DNA from: Lentinula raphanica | Lineage: Eukaryota; Basidiomycota; Agaricomycetes; Agaricales; Omphalotaceae | Assembly: GCA_027919835.1 (NCBI GenBank) | Contig: JANVFP010000006.1 | Location: 1,116,001-1,180,000 of the forward strand | Reading direction: 5' to 3' | Length of the DNA: 64,000 nucleotides | Part shown: positions 1-10,344 of the stretch, piece by piece | How positions within the stretch are numbered: position 1 is the first letter of the stretch | Layout of the letters: the number at the start of each line of letters is the position of its first letter | The notes under the pieces: model-generated | What the model saw: the letters and a program-made list of their open reading frames with translations, nothing else | Databases searched by the model: none | Told to the model about the DNA's origin: nothing | Translations under genes and position numbers: made by a program

Positions 1-36
1 GAAGAAGAGGAGAAAACTGCTGAACCAAATTTTTAG
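1..36 (+). CDS. 3' end of the upstream retroelement ORF (gag or gag-pro), partial
   Basis: Frame 1 is open from the first base and ends at TAG 34-36, encoding an acidic tail (EEEEKTAEPNF). Pol is open in frame 3 from base 24, so the two frames overlap by 13 bases. This is the arrangement expected for the end of gag or gag-protease in front of a frameshifted pol. Too little is visible to name the protein. Confidence 0.5.
   Translation, partial: EEEEKTAEPNF
27..33 (+). promoter_or_regulatory. putative -1 ribosomal frameshift site A_AAT_TTT
   Basis: In the upstream frame the codons read CCA AAT TTT TAG. The heptamer A_AAT_TTT fits the X_XXY_YYZ rule for -1 slippage and is followed at once by the upstream stop. 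Slipping back one base at this point enters exactly the frame of pol, which has no ATG near its beginning. A downstream pseudoknot was not modelled. Confidence 0.6.
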
Positions 37-3000
37 ATAACCTCTGTGATCTGAGTAGCGATCAGGGAGAGGTTGAAATCGCTGTGAGTGGGTATTGGGA
101 TCCTTTAGGTGAAGAAGTAGTCATTGAGTCGACCAAAGTGAAAGAAGGAGTGTTCCAAGACGAAGAATTGGCCGAACTATATGTTAATTATAGCCAACCC
201 TCGTTTAGGGATTCACTTCCTGAAGTCGCTGAAACCATAGATCTATACCTAAACAAAGGTGTGGACCATCAACAAAATCGTGTGATCAATCCTTGGAAGG
301 AAGGATTTCGAACTGATCCGGACGTGGAACAACTTGAACGGTCATTTTATCAGTCTATTAAAGCTAAGAGTCTGACGAGAGACGTTCATGGGTTGTCCCG
401 GCCAAGTGATTACACTTCAGATCTGGACCATGTAAGTCCAGATCAACCGGATAATTCCCAGTCCTACGACTTGAGGAGTGCCCGGGAACGAGTTCAATCG
501 TGGGAACAAAAGAATGGAACATTTGAACAGCATATAGGCGCATATAGTGACCCAATGTCATCATATTCAAATGTATCTGTCTTCGGTTCTCGAAAATATA
601 AGCCTGTTGCGTTGAAAGTACGCCCGGTTAAGGCTGAACTTCCTGAGGAATTTAGGGTTCGTCGTCATATCTTTGGAGATCCTTTGGAAGGATTGCCAGA
701 TCTGCCGACTCATCCACCTGAATTCACTCCGGGAGTCCGATACACGCAAGAGCGTAAGGAGATTATTGACAAGAACCATCCAGAAGGATTCTTAACAAAT
801 GAGGAACGAAAACTCGTTCATCATCTGATGAAGGTTCAGGAAATGGGTTTTGCCTGGGATCAATCCGAAGGTGGAACTTTCAGAGAGGATTTCTTCCCTC
901 CAGTAAAGATTCCAGTTATACCTCACGAACCCTGGGTCGAGAAAAACATTCCCGTGCCTCCAGGAATCTTTCCTAAGGTTTGTAAGATAATCAAGGATAA
1001 GATCCTTGCAGGAGTTTACGAACCATCGAGTGCAAGCTACAGATCCAAATGGTTCTGTGTGGTGAAAAAGGATGGAACGAGCCTAAGATTGGTGCACAGT
1101 CTGGAGCCTTTAAATAAGGTTACTATACGGCACTCCGGGGTTCCCCCAGCTACTGCGGACATTGCTAGACACTTTGCAGGCAGAGCATGTGGAGGGATCT
1201 TGGATATCTTTGTGGGCTACGATGAGAGACATATAGACGTTGGATCTAGGGATCTCACCACTTTCCAAACTCCTTATGGACCACATCGTCTCGTCAAATT
1301 GCCTATGGGATGGACCAACTCGGTACCAATCTTCCATGACGATGTAACTTACTTGTTACAAGACGAAATTCCTGAATATACTATTCCTTACATTGATGAT
1401 GTACCTGTGCGAGGACCCGAGAGTCGATATGAGTTACCAGGTGGTGGATATGAAACCATTCCGGAAAACCCACAGATCCGTCGATTCGTATGGGAACATC
1501 TTCAAAACGTGAATCGGATCATCCAACGAATGAAGCATGCTGGAGGTACCTTCTCAGGACCTAAAGCCTTCGTTTGTTGTGAGGAAACCACAGTGGTTGG
1601 ACATCGTTGTGCCTATGAAGGACAGAAACCAGATGATAAGATCGCTACTACGGTCTTAACTTGGCCTAAATGCGAGACTCGAACACATGTGAGAGCTTTT
1701 CTGGGGACTGTTGGCCAGCTTCGAATGTTCATTCACAACTATTCCAAGAAAGCTGCCCCCTTGACTAAATTGACGGCAAATGTACCGTTTGAGTGGTCTG
1801 AGGAGCAGGATCTTGCTATGGAACTACTAAAGGAAGGAGTGCGAAATGCACCAGCCCTTAGAGTCATTGTTTATGATTGGGAAACACATCTATCAGTCGA
1901 TAGTTCATGGATGGGAACGGGATTTTACATTTATCAAGTAGATCCTAACGACCCTGAAAAGATCTATTACAATTACTTTGGATCTATTCCCTACGTGGAA
2001 CGGGAAGCCCGTTTTTCACAATCTAAACGTGAACTTTATGGTCTGAAACTTGCTTTGGAGTCCACCCATTATCTTCTTTATGGATGCCGACAACTGATAG
2101 TGGAAACTGATGCGAGCTACATACAGGGAATGCTTGAAAACCCCAGTAGTGGCCCAAATGCAACCATTAATCGTTGGATTGAGGCAATCCGTAAATTCCA
2201 TTTCGATTTGGTACATGTCAAAGGTGTGACACATGGACCTGATGGCTTATCTCGAAGACCACCTGGTGGTTGGACAACTCCTCGCGGAAAGTCGACCAGT
2301 GAAGATGATCTGGACGAGGATGACTCCAACAACATTAGGTTTCTAAAGGCAGATGATGCCGACGATCCATTTCCCTTTGATTCGTTTAAAGATCATATAG
2401 ATCCAAGGCATGGTTATCTCCTAGGAATCTATTGCCCAGATTTCGAGGAAGATCTAGAACTTGCCAGAGAAGAAGATCTTGAGCATAAACTACGAAGGGA
2501 CCATCTGCTTATGCATGGGATGCAACCAGTTTCTCAGTATCTGCAATATACTACGATTCCTGACAATGCAGTCTGGGGACCAGATCAATCATATCCGGAT
2601 TCCCACAGATCTGATGGAGGAAATCGTTTGGACAAGCAGTTGCCAGAGATCTTGGAGTGGCTGAAAAACCCTGATGCAGAATGTTTCGGGAAATTGGACA
2701 AGAAACAACGGTTAGAGATGGATAGGAAAGTAACTCCCTTCTCCATTGATGCCGAAGGTCGATTGTACCATAGGAAGTTATCGTCAGATCAGCCACGTTT
2801 AGTCGTGGATCCTGATCGACGAATGGCTCTTCTGAACAGTGCACATGATGCCCTTGGTCACAAAGGTGTCTTTGCAACGAAGGACTTCTTGGAAAAGAGG
2901 TTTTGGTGGCCAGATCTGGACAAAGACGTGGAGTGGTATGTTAAATCGTGCCAAGCCTGTCAGGATCGACAGAGGGCTCTCATTAGAATCCCTCCAACGG

Positions 3001-3872
3001 TTACCTACACCCCTTCCCTGTTTCAGAAGGTACATATTGACACCATGTTCATGACTCCATCCAGTAATGGGTGTAAGTACATAGTGCATGGTCGAGATTC
3101 ACTTTCATCCTGGTCCGAGGCGAGAGCCTTAAGAGTGGAAAATGCCAGATCTATAGCTGAATGGTTCTTTGATGACATTATCTGTCGATGGGGATGTCCT
3201 GAGGAAGTTGTTTCGGATAATGCACCCCAAATGAAGCTTATGCTGAAATGGTTGGAACAAAAGTATGGGATTCGAGGAATTAAGATTTCCCCGTATAACT
3301 CTCAAGCTAATGGAAAGATTGAGCGTGCTCATTATGATCTGAGGCAGGCCTTAGCAAAGACTTGTGCCGGAGATCTAAGCAAATGGTTCTACTTCCTGAA
3401 GCCGATGTTATGGGCAGATCGAGTCACTCCTAGGAGAGGTCTCGGATGCTCTCCCTATTTTGTTGTAACTGGTGCAGAACCGTTACTCCCTTTTGATATC
3501 GTCGAATCTACCTATTTGGTCAATCCACCAAATCGAATCCTCTCTCGGGAAGAGTTGCTGGGTTATCGTGCTCAGGCCCTTTCCAAACACCGTTCCTTCA
3601 TTGAGAACATGAGATCCAGGATTGATGCTAATAAGCGTCGAGATCTTAGGATCTTTGAAGACAAGTTCCGATATACTATCAAGGACTGGGATTTCAAACC
3701 AGGGACCTTGGTACAAATCAGGAACACCACCATCGAGAAGAATTTGGATCGAAAAATGTATAGTCGCTACCGTGGACCTATGGTTGTGATCAGACGAACA
3801 CGAGGAGGGTCTTATATCATTGCTGAAATGGATGGTACCGTGCTAAAGACAAAGTCGGTGCATTCAGAGTAA
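33..3872 (+). CDS. pol: Ty3/gypsy Pol polyprotein (RT, RNase H, integrase)
   Basis: This is the polyprotein that copies the retroelement RNA into DNA and integrates it. Counting residues from the GTG at 84 (1,262 residues), the reverse transcriptase has YIDD at about 436-439. RNase H follows with its acidic residues in SVDSSW, KRELYG and VETDAS and the typical end GPDGLSR. Integrase has an HHCC zinc domain (HDALGHKG, CQACQ) and then the D, D, E catalytic triad in HIDTM, SDNAPQ and NGKIERAH. The C-terminal part carries a GPMVVI stretch as in gypsy integrase tails. The reading frame is open without a break. There is no ATG at the beginning: the frame is open back to base 24, which fits entry by the frameshift at 27-33. 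No protease motif is visible in the part inside the window. The stop overlaps the next ATG. Confidence 0.93.
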   Translation, partial: LDNLCDLSSDQGEVEIAVSGYWDPLGEEVVIESTKVKEGVFQDEELAELYVNYSQPSFRDSLPEVAETIDLYLNKGVDHQQNRVINPWKEGFRTDPDVEQLERSFYQSIKAKSLTRDVHGLSRPSDYTSDLDHVSPDQPDNSQSYDLRSARERVQSWEQKNGTFEQHIGAYSDPMSSYSNVSVFGSRKYKPVALKVRPVKAELPEEFRVRRHIFGDPLEGLPDLPTHPPEFTPGVRYTQERKEIIDKNHPEGFLTNEERKLVHHLMKVQEMGFAWDQSEGGTFREDFFPPVKIPVIPHEPWVEKNIPVPPGIFPKVCKIIKDKILAGVYEPSSASYRSKWFCVVKKDGTSLRLVHSLEPLNKVTIRHSGVPPATADIARHFAGRACGGILDIFVGYDERHIDVGSRDLTTFQTPYGPHRLVKLPMGWTNSVPIFHDDVTYLLQDEIPEYTIPYIDDVPVRGPESRYELPGGGYETIPENPQIRRFVWEHLQNVNRIIQRMKHAGGTFSGPKAFVCCEETTVVGHRCAYEGQKPDDKIATTVLTWPKCETRTHVRAFLGTVGQLRMFIHNYSKKAAPLTKLTANVPFEWSEEQDLAMELLKEGVRNAPALRVIVYDWETHLSVDSSWMGTGFYIYQVDPNDPEKIYYNYFGSIPYVEREARFSQSKRELYGLKLALESTHYLLYGCRQLIVETDASYIQGMLENPSSGPNATINRWIEAIRKFHFDLVHVKGVTHGPDGLSRRPPGGWTTPRGKSTSEDDLDEDDSNNIRFLKADDADDPFPFDSFKDHIDPRHGYLLGIYCPDFEEDLELAREEDLEHKLRRDHLLMHGMQPVSQYLQYTTIPDNAVWGPDQSYPDSHRSDGGNRLDKQLPEILEWLKNPDAECFGKLDKKQRLEMDRKVTPFSIDAEGRLYHRKLSSDQPRLVVDPDRRMALLNSAHDALGHKGVFATKDFLEKRFWWPDLDKDVEWYVKSCQACQDRQRALIRIPPTVTYTPSLFQKVHIDTMFMTPSSNGCKYIVHGRDSLSSWSEARALRVENARSIAEWFFDDIICRWGCPEEVVSDNAPQMKLMLKWLEQKYGIRGIKISPYNSQANGKIERAHYDLRQALAKTCAGDLSKWFYFLKPMLWADRVTPRRGLGCSPYFVVTGAEPLLPFDIVESTYLVNPPNRILSREELLGYRAQALSKHRSFIENMRSRIDANKRRDLRIFEDKFRYTIKDWDFKPGTLVQIRNTTIEKNLDRKMYSRYRGPMVVIRRTRGGSYIIAEMDGTVLKTKSVHSE

Positions 3873-4192
3873 TGCCTCATCATGCTCGTTTCGAACCAAT
3901 AGATCTGCCCCAGAACATCCATGACCTGATAGATCTGAGTCCAGAACAACTGGAGGCCATGGTCGATGATGACGAGGATACCCCTGATAATGTTGAGGAT
4001 CTAGTATTCGGAGTAATCCCTAAGATCAACATATCTGAGGATCCTGATGTCACATTCAATACTTCAGCTGAAAAGGTTACAGATCCTCCGGATCCGAAGG
4101 CTGCAGAGTCCGGTTCTAAGGATGAAGCACCTGAGGATGACAATTCTGAGGCAAGCCCGCATCGTAGTCGAAGGATCTCCTCATCAAACTGA
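3872..4192 (+). CDS. small acidic third ORF of the retroelement
   Basis: A 106-residue, strongly acidic ORF rich in Asp, Glu, Pro and Ser. Its ATG (3872-3874) shares one base with the pol stop TAA (3870-3872), giving TAATG, a pattern known from termination-reinitiation coupling. I recognise no domain. It could be an accessory protein of the element, or a C-terminal piece of pol separated by a frameshift. The overlapping frame 4047-4436 is open too but shows no protein-like pattern. Confidence 0.5.
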   Translation: MPHHARFEPIDLPQNIHDLIDLSPEQLEAMVDDDEDTPDNVEDLVFGVIPKINISEDPDVTFNTSAEKVTDPPDPKAAESGSKDEAPEDDNSEASPHRSRRISSSN

Positions 4193-4208
4193 GTTAGACC
4201 AACAGATC

Positions 4209-4226
4209 TATTTAGTTTGGGGGAGT
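4209..4226 (+). other. polypurine-tract-like motif (copy 1 of 3)
   Basis: TTTAGTTTGGGGGAG follows the small ORF. A T-run plus AGTTTGGGGGAG is how the polypurine tract just before the 3' LTR looks in many gypsy elements. The same motif recurs near 6467 and 10328, so at most one can be the active tract of a single element. Confidence 0.45.
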
Positions 4227-4400
4227 CCGGTCATTGATCTTTCGAAATTTCTATCTCAACATGCCCGAGGAAGTTGGTCATCGACTGAATTACCTCAAAA
4301 ACTACCTAATACGTTACTTGACTGCATATCAGGTATAAAAATAGGTACCAGGACAACGGGAACGAATGGATCTGGTGTTTCAACTACTTCAGACGTCTAC

Positions 4401-6380
4401 CTAAGGCGCGGAATGTGGAGGAAGCGAAGGATCTAGGCGTGCTAGCTGTTCTCTATCACCTTGTGGATCACCCCTGGGTGGCATCATAAGGGGACGAGTG
4501 TAGGGTGTGTAGGAAGGAACGACAACCACTTCCTCGCGAGGATTGCTGTCGTCGTCGGCGTTCAGGGGCTTTTTCATGCGGAAAGCCTTCATGGCGTTGT
4601 CGATAATGGCCTGACTTGCCAACCCACGTCGAGCGTAATACCTAGCTTTGATGGAACAGTCGAAAAGCTGATTCTGATGGAAGTTAACCAAGGCATTGAA
4701 CTGTGCCTCGGTATAGTTGCTGTACTCAGCAGCGTGGCTATGAGTGATATCTTGAAGGAGACGGACGAGGTCCCAGTTTTCGGAATCTCCAGGGTCGCCT
4801 GTGAAGATGATTAGCTCAGATACCACGTCCTAGAGACAGTTCAAACGCAAGACAACATGCTAAAGCAATAGATCTAGTGATCCTTGCTGCTCTGTGATAA
4901 ATAATAGAGCGAAAAGAAGAGAAGATCTGTTGGAAATGACTCGAGGTACTTACAAGTATCGGCCAGATCTAGGTAGACCTTGGTCCTCTTGGTCTGTTCC
5001 TCTCCGGTCGCCAGGGGCTGAACGATAGTCTCAGGTCCAGCAGTGGTAGAGTAAGGCTCAGGATTCACTGAAGTCTCGGCGGATCCTGCTGCCCCCACGT
5101 CTTGGTCCTGTCGCTTTCGTTTTCCCTTGCCCTTGGAAGCCTTCGTAGTCTCTTCCTCAGCATTCGTCCCCTTGGCCTTAGCCTTGGGTTTGGGTTCCTC
5201 TTCCATCTAGAGAATTGTCAGATCTATTCGTTCTGAGTAGATCTAAAGGTACTTACGATGATATCCGGGTCAGCCATTGGCTCAGGAGTCTCCTCGACGA
5301 CCTTAGACTTCTTTTTGGACTTGGACTTAGACTTAGCCTTGGGAGACGCCTCTTCTTCACCTGCAACGTCCTCCATCTGAAGATCTTCATCAGAAACCGT
5401 TAGATCTATCACGTGGAACGGCGTACAGGGCTATCTTGGTCAGCTACTTTGACGGGAGTGCCCTTTCGATACAACTTAGCACGACGTTCGGCTCGATAAG
5501 CAAGAATGGCGTAGGCTGCAATGCCATCACAGCCTGGACTTGCCTGTTGACGACGAAGGAAGGCAGTAGTTCCCTTGGGACGGGCCTTACGTGCAGCAGC
5601 CTCGTCTTCAGCCTCGGCGGCGGCGAGATCTGCTTCCTAACTCGATGGATCAGTACTTCGGATCAACTCGACGAACAGATCTACTCACGATTTCTTCCAT
5701 GAACTTCTGTTCAGCGTCAATGGGCTCGACTGAAGCACGTTCCACGGTTTTTTCTCTGGCCTTGGATGATTCCTTGCCTTTGGTCTTTGAGAATTGATCA
5801 GATCTATCGAAGGGACAAAGTTATTCGAGCAATACTTACTCCTGGAGTCGAGTTTTTGACTTCCTTTGCAGCGGCTTCGGCCTTCTGCATTTTGGCTCGT
5901 GTGGCGGAACGACGGATCTTGACGAGCTCGTCGAGGAACAGTTCCATCCGGGAGTCTTGTCCACCCTCATTCTTGACGTTGGGGTAGAGTCTGCCGGCCT
6001 CCTCTGCGATCTCAGAGAAGGCCATGATGCCGATCAAGGCTTCACTCAAGGCCTCGTACTGTTGCATGTACGATGTGTTGAGACTGGCAGCCTCCTTCGA
6101 CACCTTAAGGGACTGGAAAAGTCGTCAAATGTCTGATAATGAATAGATCTAGTCATGAAATACATACAATGTGTTCATAGGCAGACTTTACATCAGCCAT
6201 TATCGCTTTTCTCGTCGAAGTCTGAAGTTTGATGGATCCTTGTTGATTGATAGCAGCACTGAAGCCTAGGGTACGATCTTGACATAGTACTTTGGCCCAG
6301 TGTGCTGCATCGTCAGCCCAGTCCTCAAGCTCGGACTCCAAACGAAGGGGAATGTTGGAAAATTCGTGGTTGGGCGCCAT
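4401..6380 (-). CDS. antisense cargo gene B: Lys/Glu-rich hypothetical protein
   Basis: A spliced gene opposite to pol. The start is ATG at 6380. Exons fit as 6168-6380, 5840-6112, 5689-5784, 5427-5636, 5257-5376 and 4954-5206, then a last exon ending near 4401; the first five junctions keep phase, while the junction into the last exon does not resolve cleanly. The protein begins with an acidic helical region with a possible coiled coil, continues through Ala/Glu-rich and Lys-rich segments (KSKSKSKKKSK, KGKGKRKRQ) that resemble nuclear localisation signals, and ends with a more ordered region of about 140 residues. No family is recognised. Each of the introns checked carries an AGATCT. It may be a cargo protein of the element or a captured host gene; the imperfect last junction could mean decay. 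Confidence 0.55.
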
Positions 6381-6465
6381 ATTTTTGTTTGGGAGTTGGA
6401 TCTACTCAGATCAGTGCTGTTTTATACGAAAACTTTCCTTGACTGAGTCAGCAGGGACTGCTGAG

Positions 6466-6482
6466 CTTTTAGTTTGGGGGAG
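6466..6482 (+). other. polypurine-tract-like motif (copy 2 of 3)
   Basis: TTTTAGTTTGGGGGAG lies 86 bp beyond the start codon of antisense gene B. It is the same motif as at 4209 and 10328. Confidence 0.4.
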
Positions 6483-7194
6483 GGGACACTGTGTTTCGAA
6501 AATTTTCAAAATTTAAAATTTTACGAAGTCAGTGATCTAAGTGAAACAAGCATGTGGGTAACATGTATAGCACTAGATCTGAGGCCGACGTAGCTCACAT
6601 TAGTTGCCCAAAGGATTAAGAGACCTTAGGGCAGTGACCACCAACATTTTTATAAGCGAAAGGCACGAAAGAATGAATAGATCTATTCGTGTTTTCTGCA
6701 TATACTCACAGATCCAGGGAACCTGTAACAAGGGATACTCTGGATCTGTTCATTTCTCTTACAAAGAGGCTCAATAGGGTCAACGGAATTGTATTTCAAA
6801 GATTTCTATTAGAGCTTACTTTATTTTACACTACTGAGGACAGATCTATTCATGATCGTTAACTTAGTGGACTTATGAAGGATTTCACACGAGGTTCAAG
6901 ATCAAATTGGCACTAAGGCCATGCATTGGAGCAGACTACTAGGGTACTACCTAAGTGTCTGTAAGAATGTACCAAGAAATATTGAAAAGACCTCAAAGGA
7001 ATACTACATAGGCTACGAGTAAAGAGTTGATGAGATTTAGTCCGTATGTAGTAAAACTAGGGGTCTGTAGACGAGTCGGTGCGATTGAGATATGTACAGA
7101 TCATTTTGTGCTGGTCCAAGAAGCCGCATCTCCAAACAGATCCTACCGGAGAAGGACCACCCCGCAACCCATGAGCGTCGAAACCAAGTATGAT
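6483..7194. other. non-coding interval between the two antisense genes
   Basis: No convincing ORF. It contains AGATCT at three places (around 6572, 6679 and 6841), two of them within AGATCTATTC. It probably holds the promoter of gene B (which reads leftwards) and the 3' end of gene A. Confidence 0.5.
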
Positions 7195-9869
7195 TCAAGG
7201 TTTCGCAGGATCAGGAGCGACGGAGGGGGCCTTCTTGTCATCCTTCGACTTCTTCTCCTCCTTCGACTTGTCGTCCTCGATGGGTCCGCTCTGAGCCGTC
7301 ATGTGCGAGTACTCACGAACGACAGGGGGAAGGGAAGGCTCTTTGGCTGCGATTTCGTTTTCGTACAGCATGTCAGTGGAAGGGGGTGCCGGAACTTCAA
7401 CTTCATGAGCCCGTATGAAGGCCTGGAACTTGGCAATACTTTCGGAATCCTTGAGGTACGCGGACAGGTTGCACGACGAGTTCCAGCCAAAGAAGGTCGC
7501 AAACCAACAGGCGGTATCATAGTCGAGTTCCTGATTAGGATGCTCCTCGGCCCAGGCAGATAAGACAACGTTAGCGTCGAGACCAGCACGCTTCAGTTTG
7601 TTGGCCTGGCGAGCCAGGATAGTCAGGGAGTTTTGGAGCAGGCTCTCCGTGTTTTCCATGACTCGGAAGTGGTTGTCCAAGGCTTCCTGGAACTGCTCCA
7701 CAGCGTCGGAATACCCTGAAAGAAGAAAGCATCGTTAGCAAAAACGCGAAGTGGTACAGATCTGTAGATACTGACCACCAGGAAGAGTGCGGACGGCTTC
7801 AGGGATGATGTCCAAAAGATCGGATTGAAGCTCCATGTGCAACGCACTGGAACAGGTGCGATGAGACTGTTCACACCCAAAGCAGGGACCTCCGAGTTGA
7901 GCCCCGGAACGACAGTTGAGCCCCCGGATGAGGCAGGATACGCAATCTGTGGTAGGCGCAACGTCGGGATCGACGGGATGAGACGACGGAGCCAGACCCC
8001 GTGAAGTCAAATGTGCAAAACGGGCGAGGTTGGAAAGTGAAAAGGAAACGTTCCCTGTGGTCAGGAAACTCCCTATTGCTTCCAACTCCGGGGAAACCGA
8101 CCATTTCGGCTCACGAAGGATCTGCATGTCGTTGCGGCGTTTGGGAGTGCTGTGGGAGGCTCGTTTATATAAGACAGAAAATGCGAGTTTTGGCTTGTAG
8201 TCGGGATTGGCTAGGTAGGACACAAGGTGCTCGACATCGGTATCATTATCAGCCAACGTTCCTGCGGCCTCAGCTCCAGAAGGCTCTGGTGGAGCCACCT
8301 CTTCGTATTCTAGCTCGTCCTCTTCTACCGTAGGAGGAGGAGTTACGGCACGAGTCTTGGCTTCGGTCTTCCTGGTTCTCTGTTTCTTGGCAGCAGGCGC
8401 AGAGGGAGGCTGGAGAAATGGCTCAGGCACCACAAAACCAGGAGACGAAGCAGTAAACCTACCTCGGGCTGGTCATTGTCAGGACGTTCTCTCTTAACCT
8501 TGATCACGACGGCGGGTTTGGGAGAAGCGCGGGACTTGCCCTTGCCTTTACCTACCGGTGGACCAATCTTAGCAGGGGAAGATCGAGTGATCCGAGAGCG
8601 ATGGGTAGCCAAGTCCTTTCCTGTGAAGAGGAAGTCAGTACGACTAAAGAGCGGCTTGGACATACTTACCAGTTCTGGTCCGGACACTGGAGACCTTGAA
8701 AACGTCGCCATCCTCCGCTTCTTCGGAAGAGGCCTCGGTCTCCCCCAGGTCAACCTCGTCGCCGTGAAAGGAAGACCCTACGGGCGATCCAAGCGGAGAT
8801 GCTAAACCCCCGTCACTAAGGATGGGAGAGGCAACTCCTTGGTGACTAGTGGAAGCCTGAGGCGGAGATGGGCGTGGACCCGAAGACACGTAGCCGGGCT
8901 CTGGCAACAGGATCTGATTGGTGTAGGGATCTCGAATGGCTTGTTGGGAGGTCCCGGTGCTAGCCACCTGAACAATGAGGTGCCCTTCATTGGACAAATA
9001 GTCGAATGGGATGGGAATAGCAAGGGACGCTACGGTTAACCCTCCGGGTTTGAAGGACCTCTGGAGGCGGAAGTTGATGCATTAGAGACGAAAGGGAATC
9101 AGGGACGAAAAAGCAACGTACCTTGATTTCTGCTCGAAGAGATGCACTGACTCCGAGGCCGGCGTTCTTCTTCTCATCGTAAACATACTTGCTGAACTCG
9201 GCGGCATTCAAGTACCGATCGCAGTAGTCGCTGAATAAACACATAAAGCGAACGGCGAATAGTGGGCATGAGCGCGACCGATGCCAGAACCGACGATAAT
9301 GTTTCTATACAATGTCAGTCGAGTATGGAAGGCAAGGGAGCAGGCACGCTTACCAAGGCATTCTGGATAGAAGGATTCTTGAGCATCTCCAACAGGCGAC
9401 TCTGGGTCTTTGTGCGAGACTTGTTGGCAGACATGATATCAGCCACGGCCTCCTGCACGATCCTAAGTCCCCGGTAGAGAAAAGACGCGTCAACCCGACA
9501 CAATGGGCCGCTGGCAAAAGGCTTGTAGGTTTGGACCAGTTGACTGGGGTAGAAGCTGCTAGCCACCATGCCGTTGTAGTCAGAGGGAATGTGCAAAGGG
9601 AAGTCGACGTCGTCAAGATTCGTATACGCTGGCAACTCGAACGCCGAACCCAAGGAGTTACGAGTCTTAGGCCAAAGGCGTTGAAGGGCTTCAGCTTCCT
9701 CAACGGAGGAGGGCAAGAAAAGGATGGGTTTCTTCATCGACAATAAGCTATCCCGCGCGCGTACCGCGTCATGGAACGTGAAGTCGGATACCGGTGAAGA
9801 AAACAGTAAACGCTGTGAAGATCTATATTGGGTTTTCCCGGTGGATGCGTCCTTGCCTTTGCTCGACAT
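7195..9869 (-). CDS. antisense cargo gene A: 800-residue protein with Zn2Cys6-type cysteine cluster
   Basis: Six exons join in phase: 9354-9869, 9122-9304, 8670-9060, 8463-8620, 7776-8409 and 7195-7715, giving exactly 800 codons plus stop from the ATG at 9869. The N-terminal half is a folded-looking region of unknown family, followed by a Pro/Ser/Glu-rich linker and basic patches (KGKGKSR, AAKKQRTRK) suggestive of nuclear import. Six cysteines at about residues 572-602 are spaced C-x2-C-x6-C-x9-C-x2-C-x6-C, the pattern of the fungal Zn(II)2Cys6 binuclear cluster, but with few of the Lys/Arg residues usual between Cys 2 and Cys 3. The C-terminus is highly charged. A clean six-exon frame argues for a functional gene. 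It may be a DNA-binding or regulatory protein encoded by the element; a structural zinc site is an alternative. Confidence 0.7.
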
Positions 9870-10327
9870 TGTGTTGTAGATTGGAGACAGTGGGCACACG
9901 CAAAAGCGGGGAAGTGAAAGTAAGAAAGGAAGCGGACTTAGAGAAAATTTTCGAAGTCCGGCAGCCTTTTATCCACGGTTCTTAAGAACTTCCCAGGACG
10001 TAATAAGCCACTGGGAAAATTCTAAGAATAGTAGGAAGAATGTAATACTTACAAAGGTCAAAGAAATGAACTTTGTGAAGTTACAGGATGTTGTGATTAG
10101 ATCTCTTGATAATCACACTCGGAAATTAGGCGCTTCTATCGAGTTAGCCGCGGATTTAATTATCATCAGTTGATCCCGAGGCAACCGAACAGATCTATAG
10201 CGTTAATGAGTGGGAATACCATTGGGATATCGAGGAGATCAATCCAAAAGCTCGGATCAGTTGCAGTACCACACTCCCAAGGGAGGTACGAGCCTGTCTA
10301 CCCAACCAGATGACCGGGGACGGTCAG

Positions 10328-10344
10328 ATCTTTAGTTTGGGGGA
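10328..10344 (+). other. polypurine-tract-like motif (copy 3 of 3)
   Basis: AGATCTTTAGTTTGGGGGAG, the third copy, lies about 460 bp beyond the start codon of antisense gene A and before 1.7 kb of non-coding DNA. By position it is the best candidate for the polypurine tract next to a 3' LTR, but no TG...CA ends were found. Confidence 0.4.
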
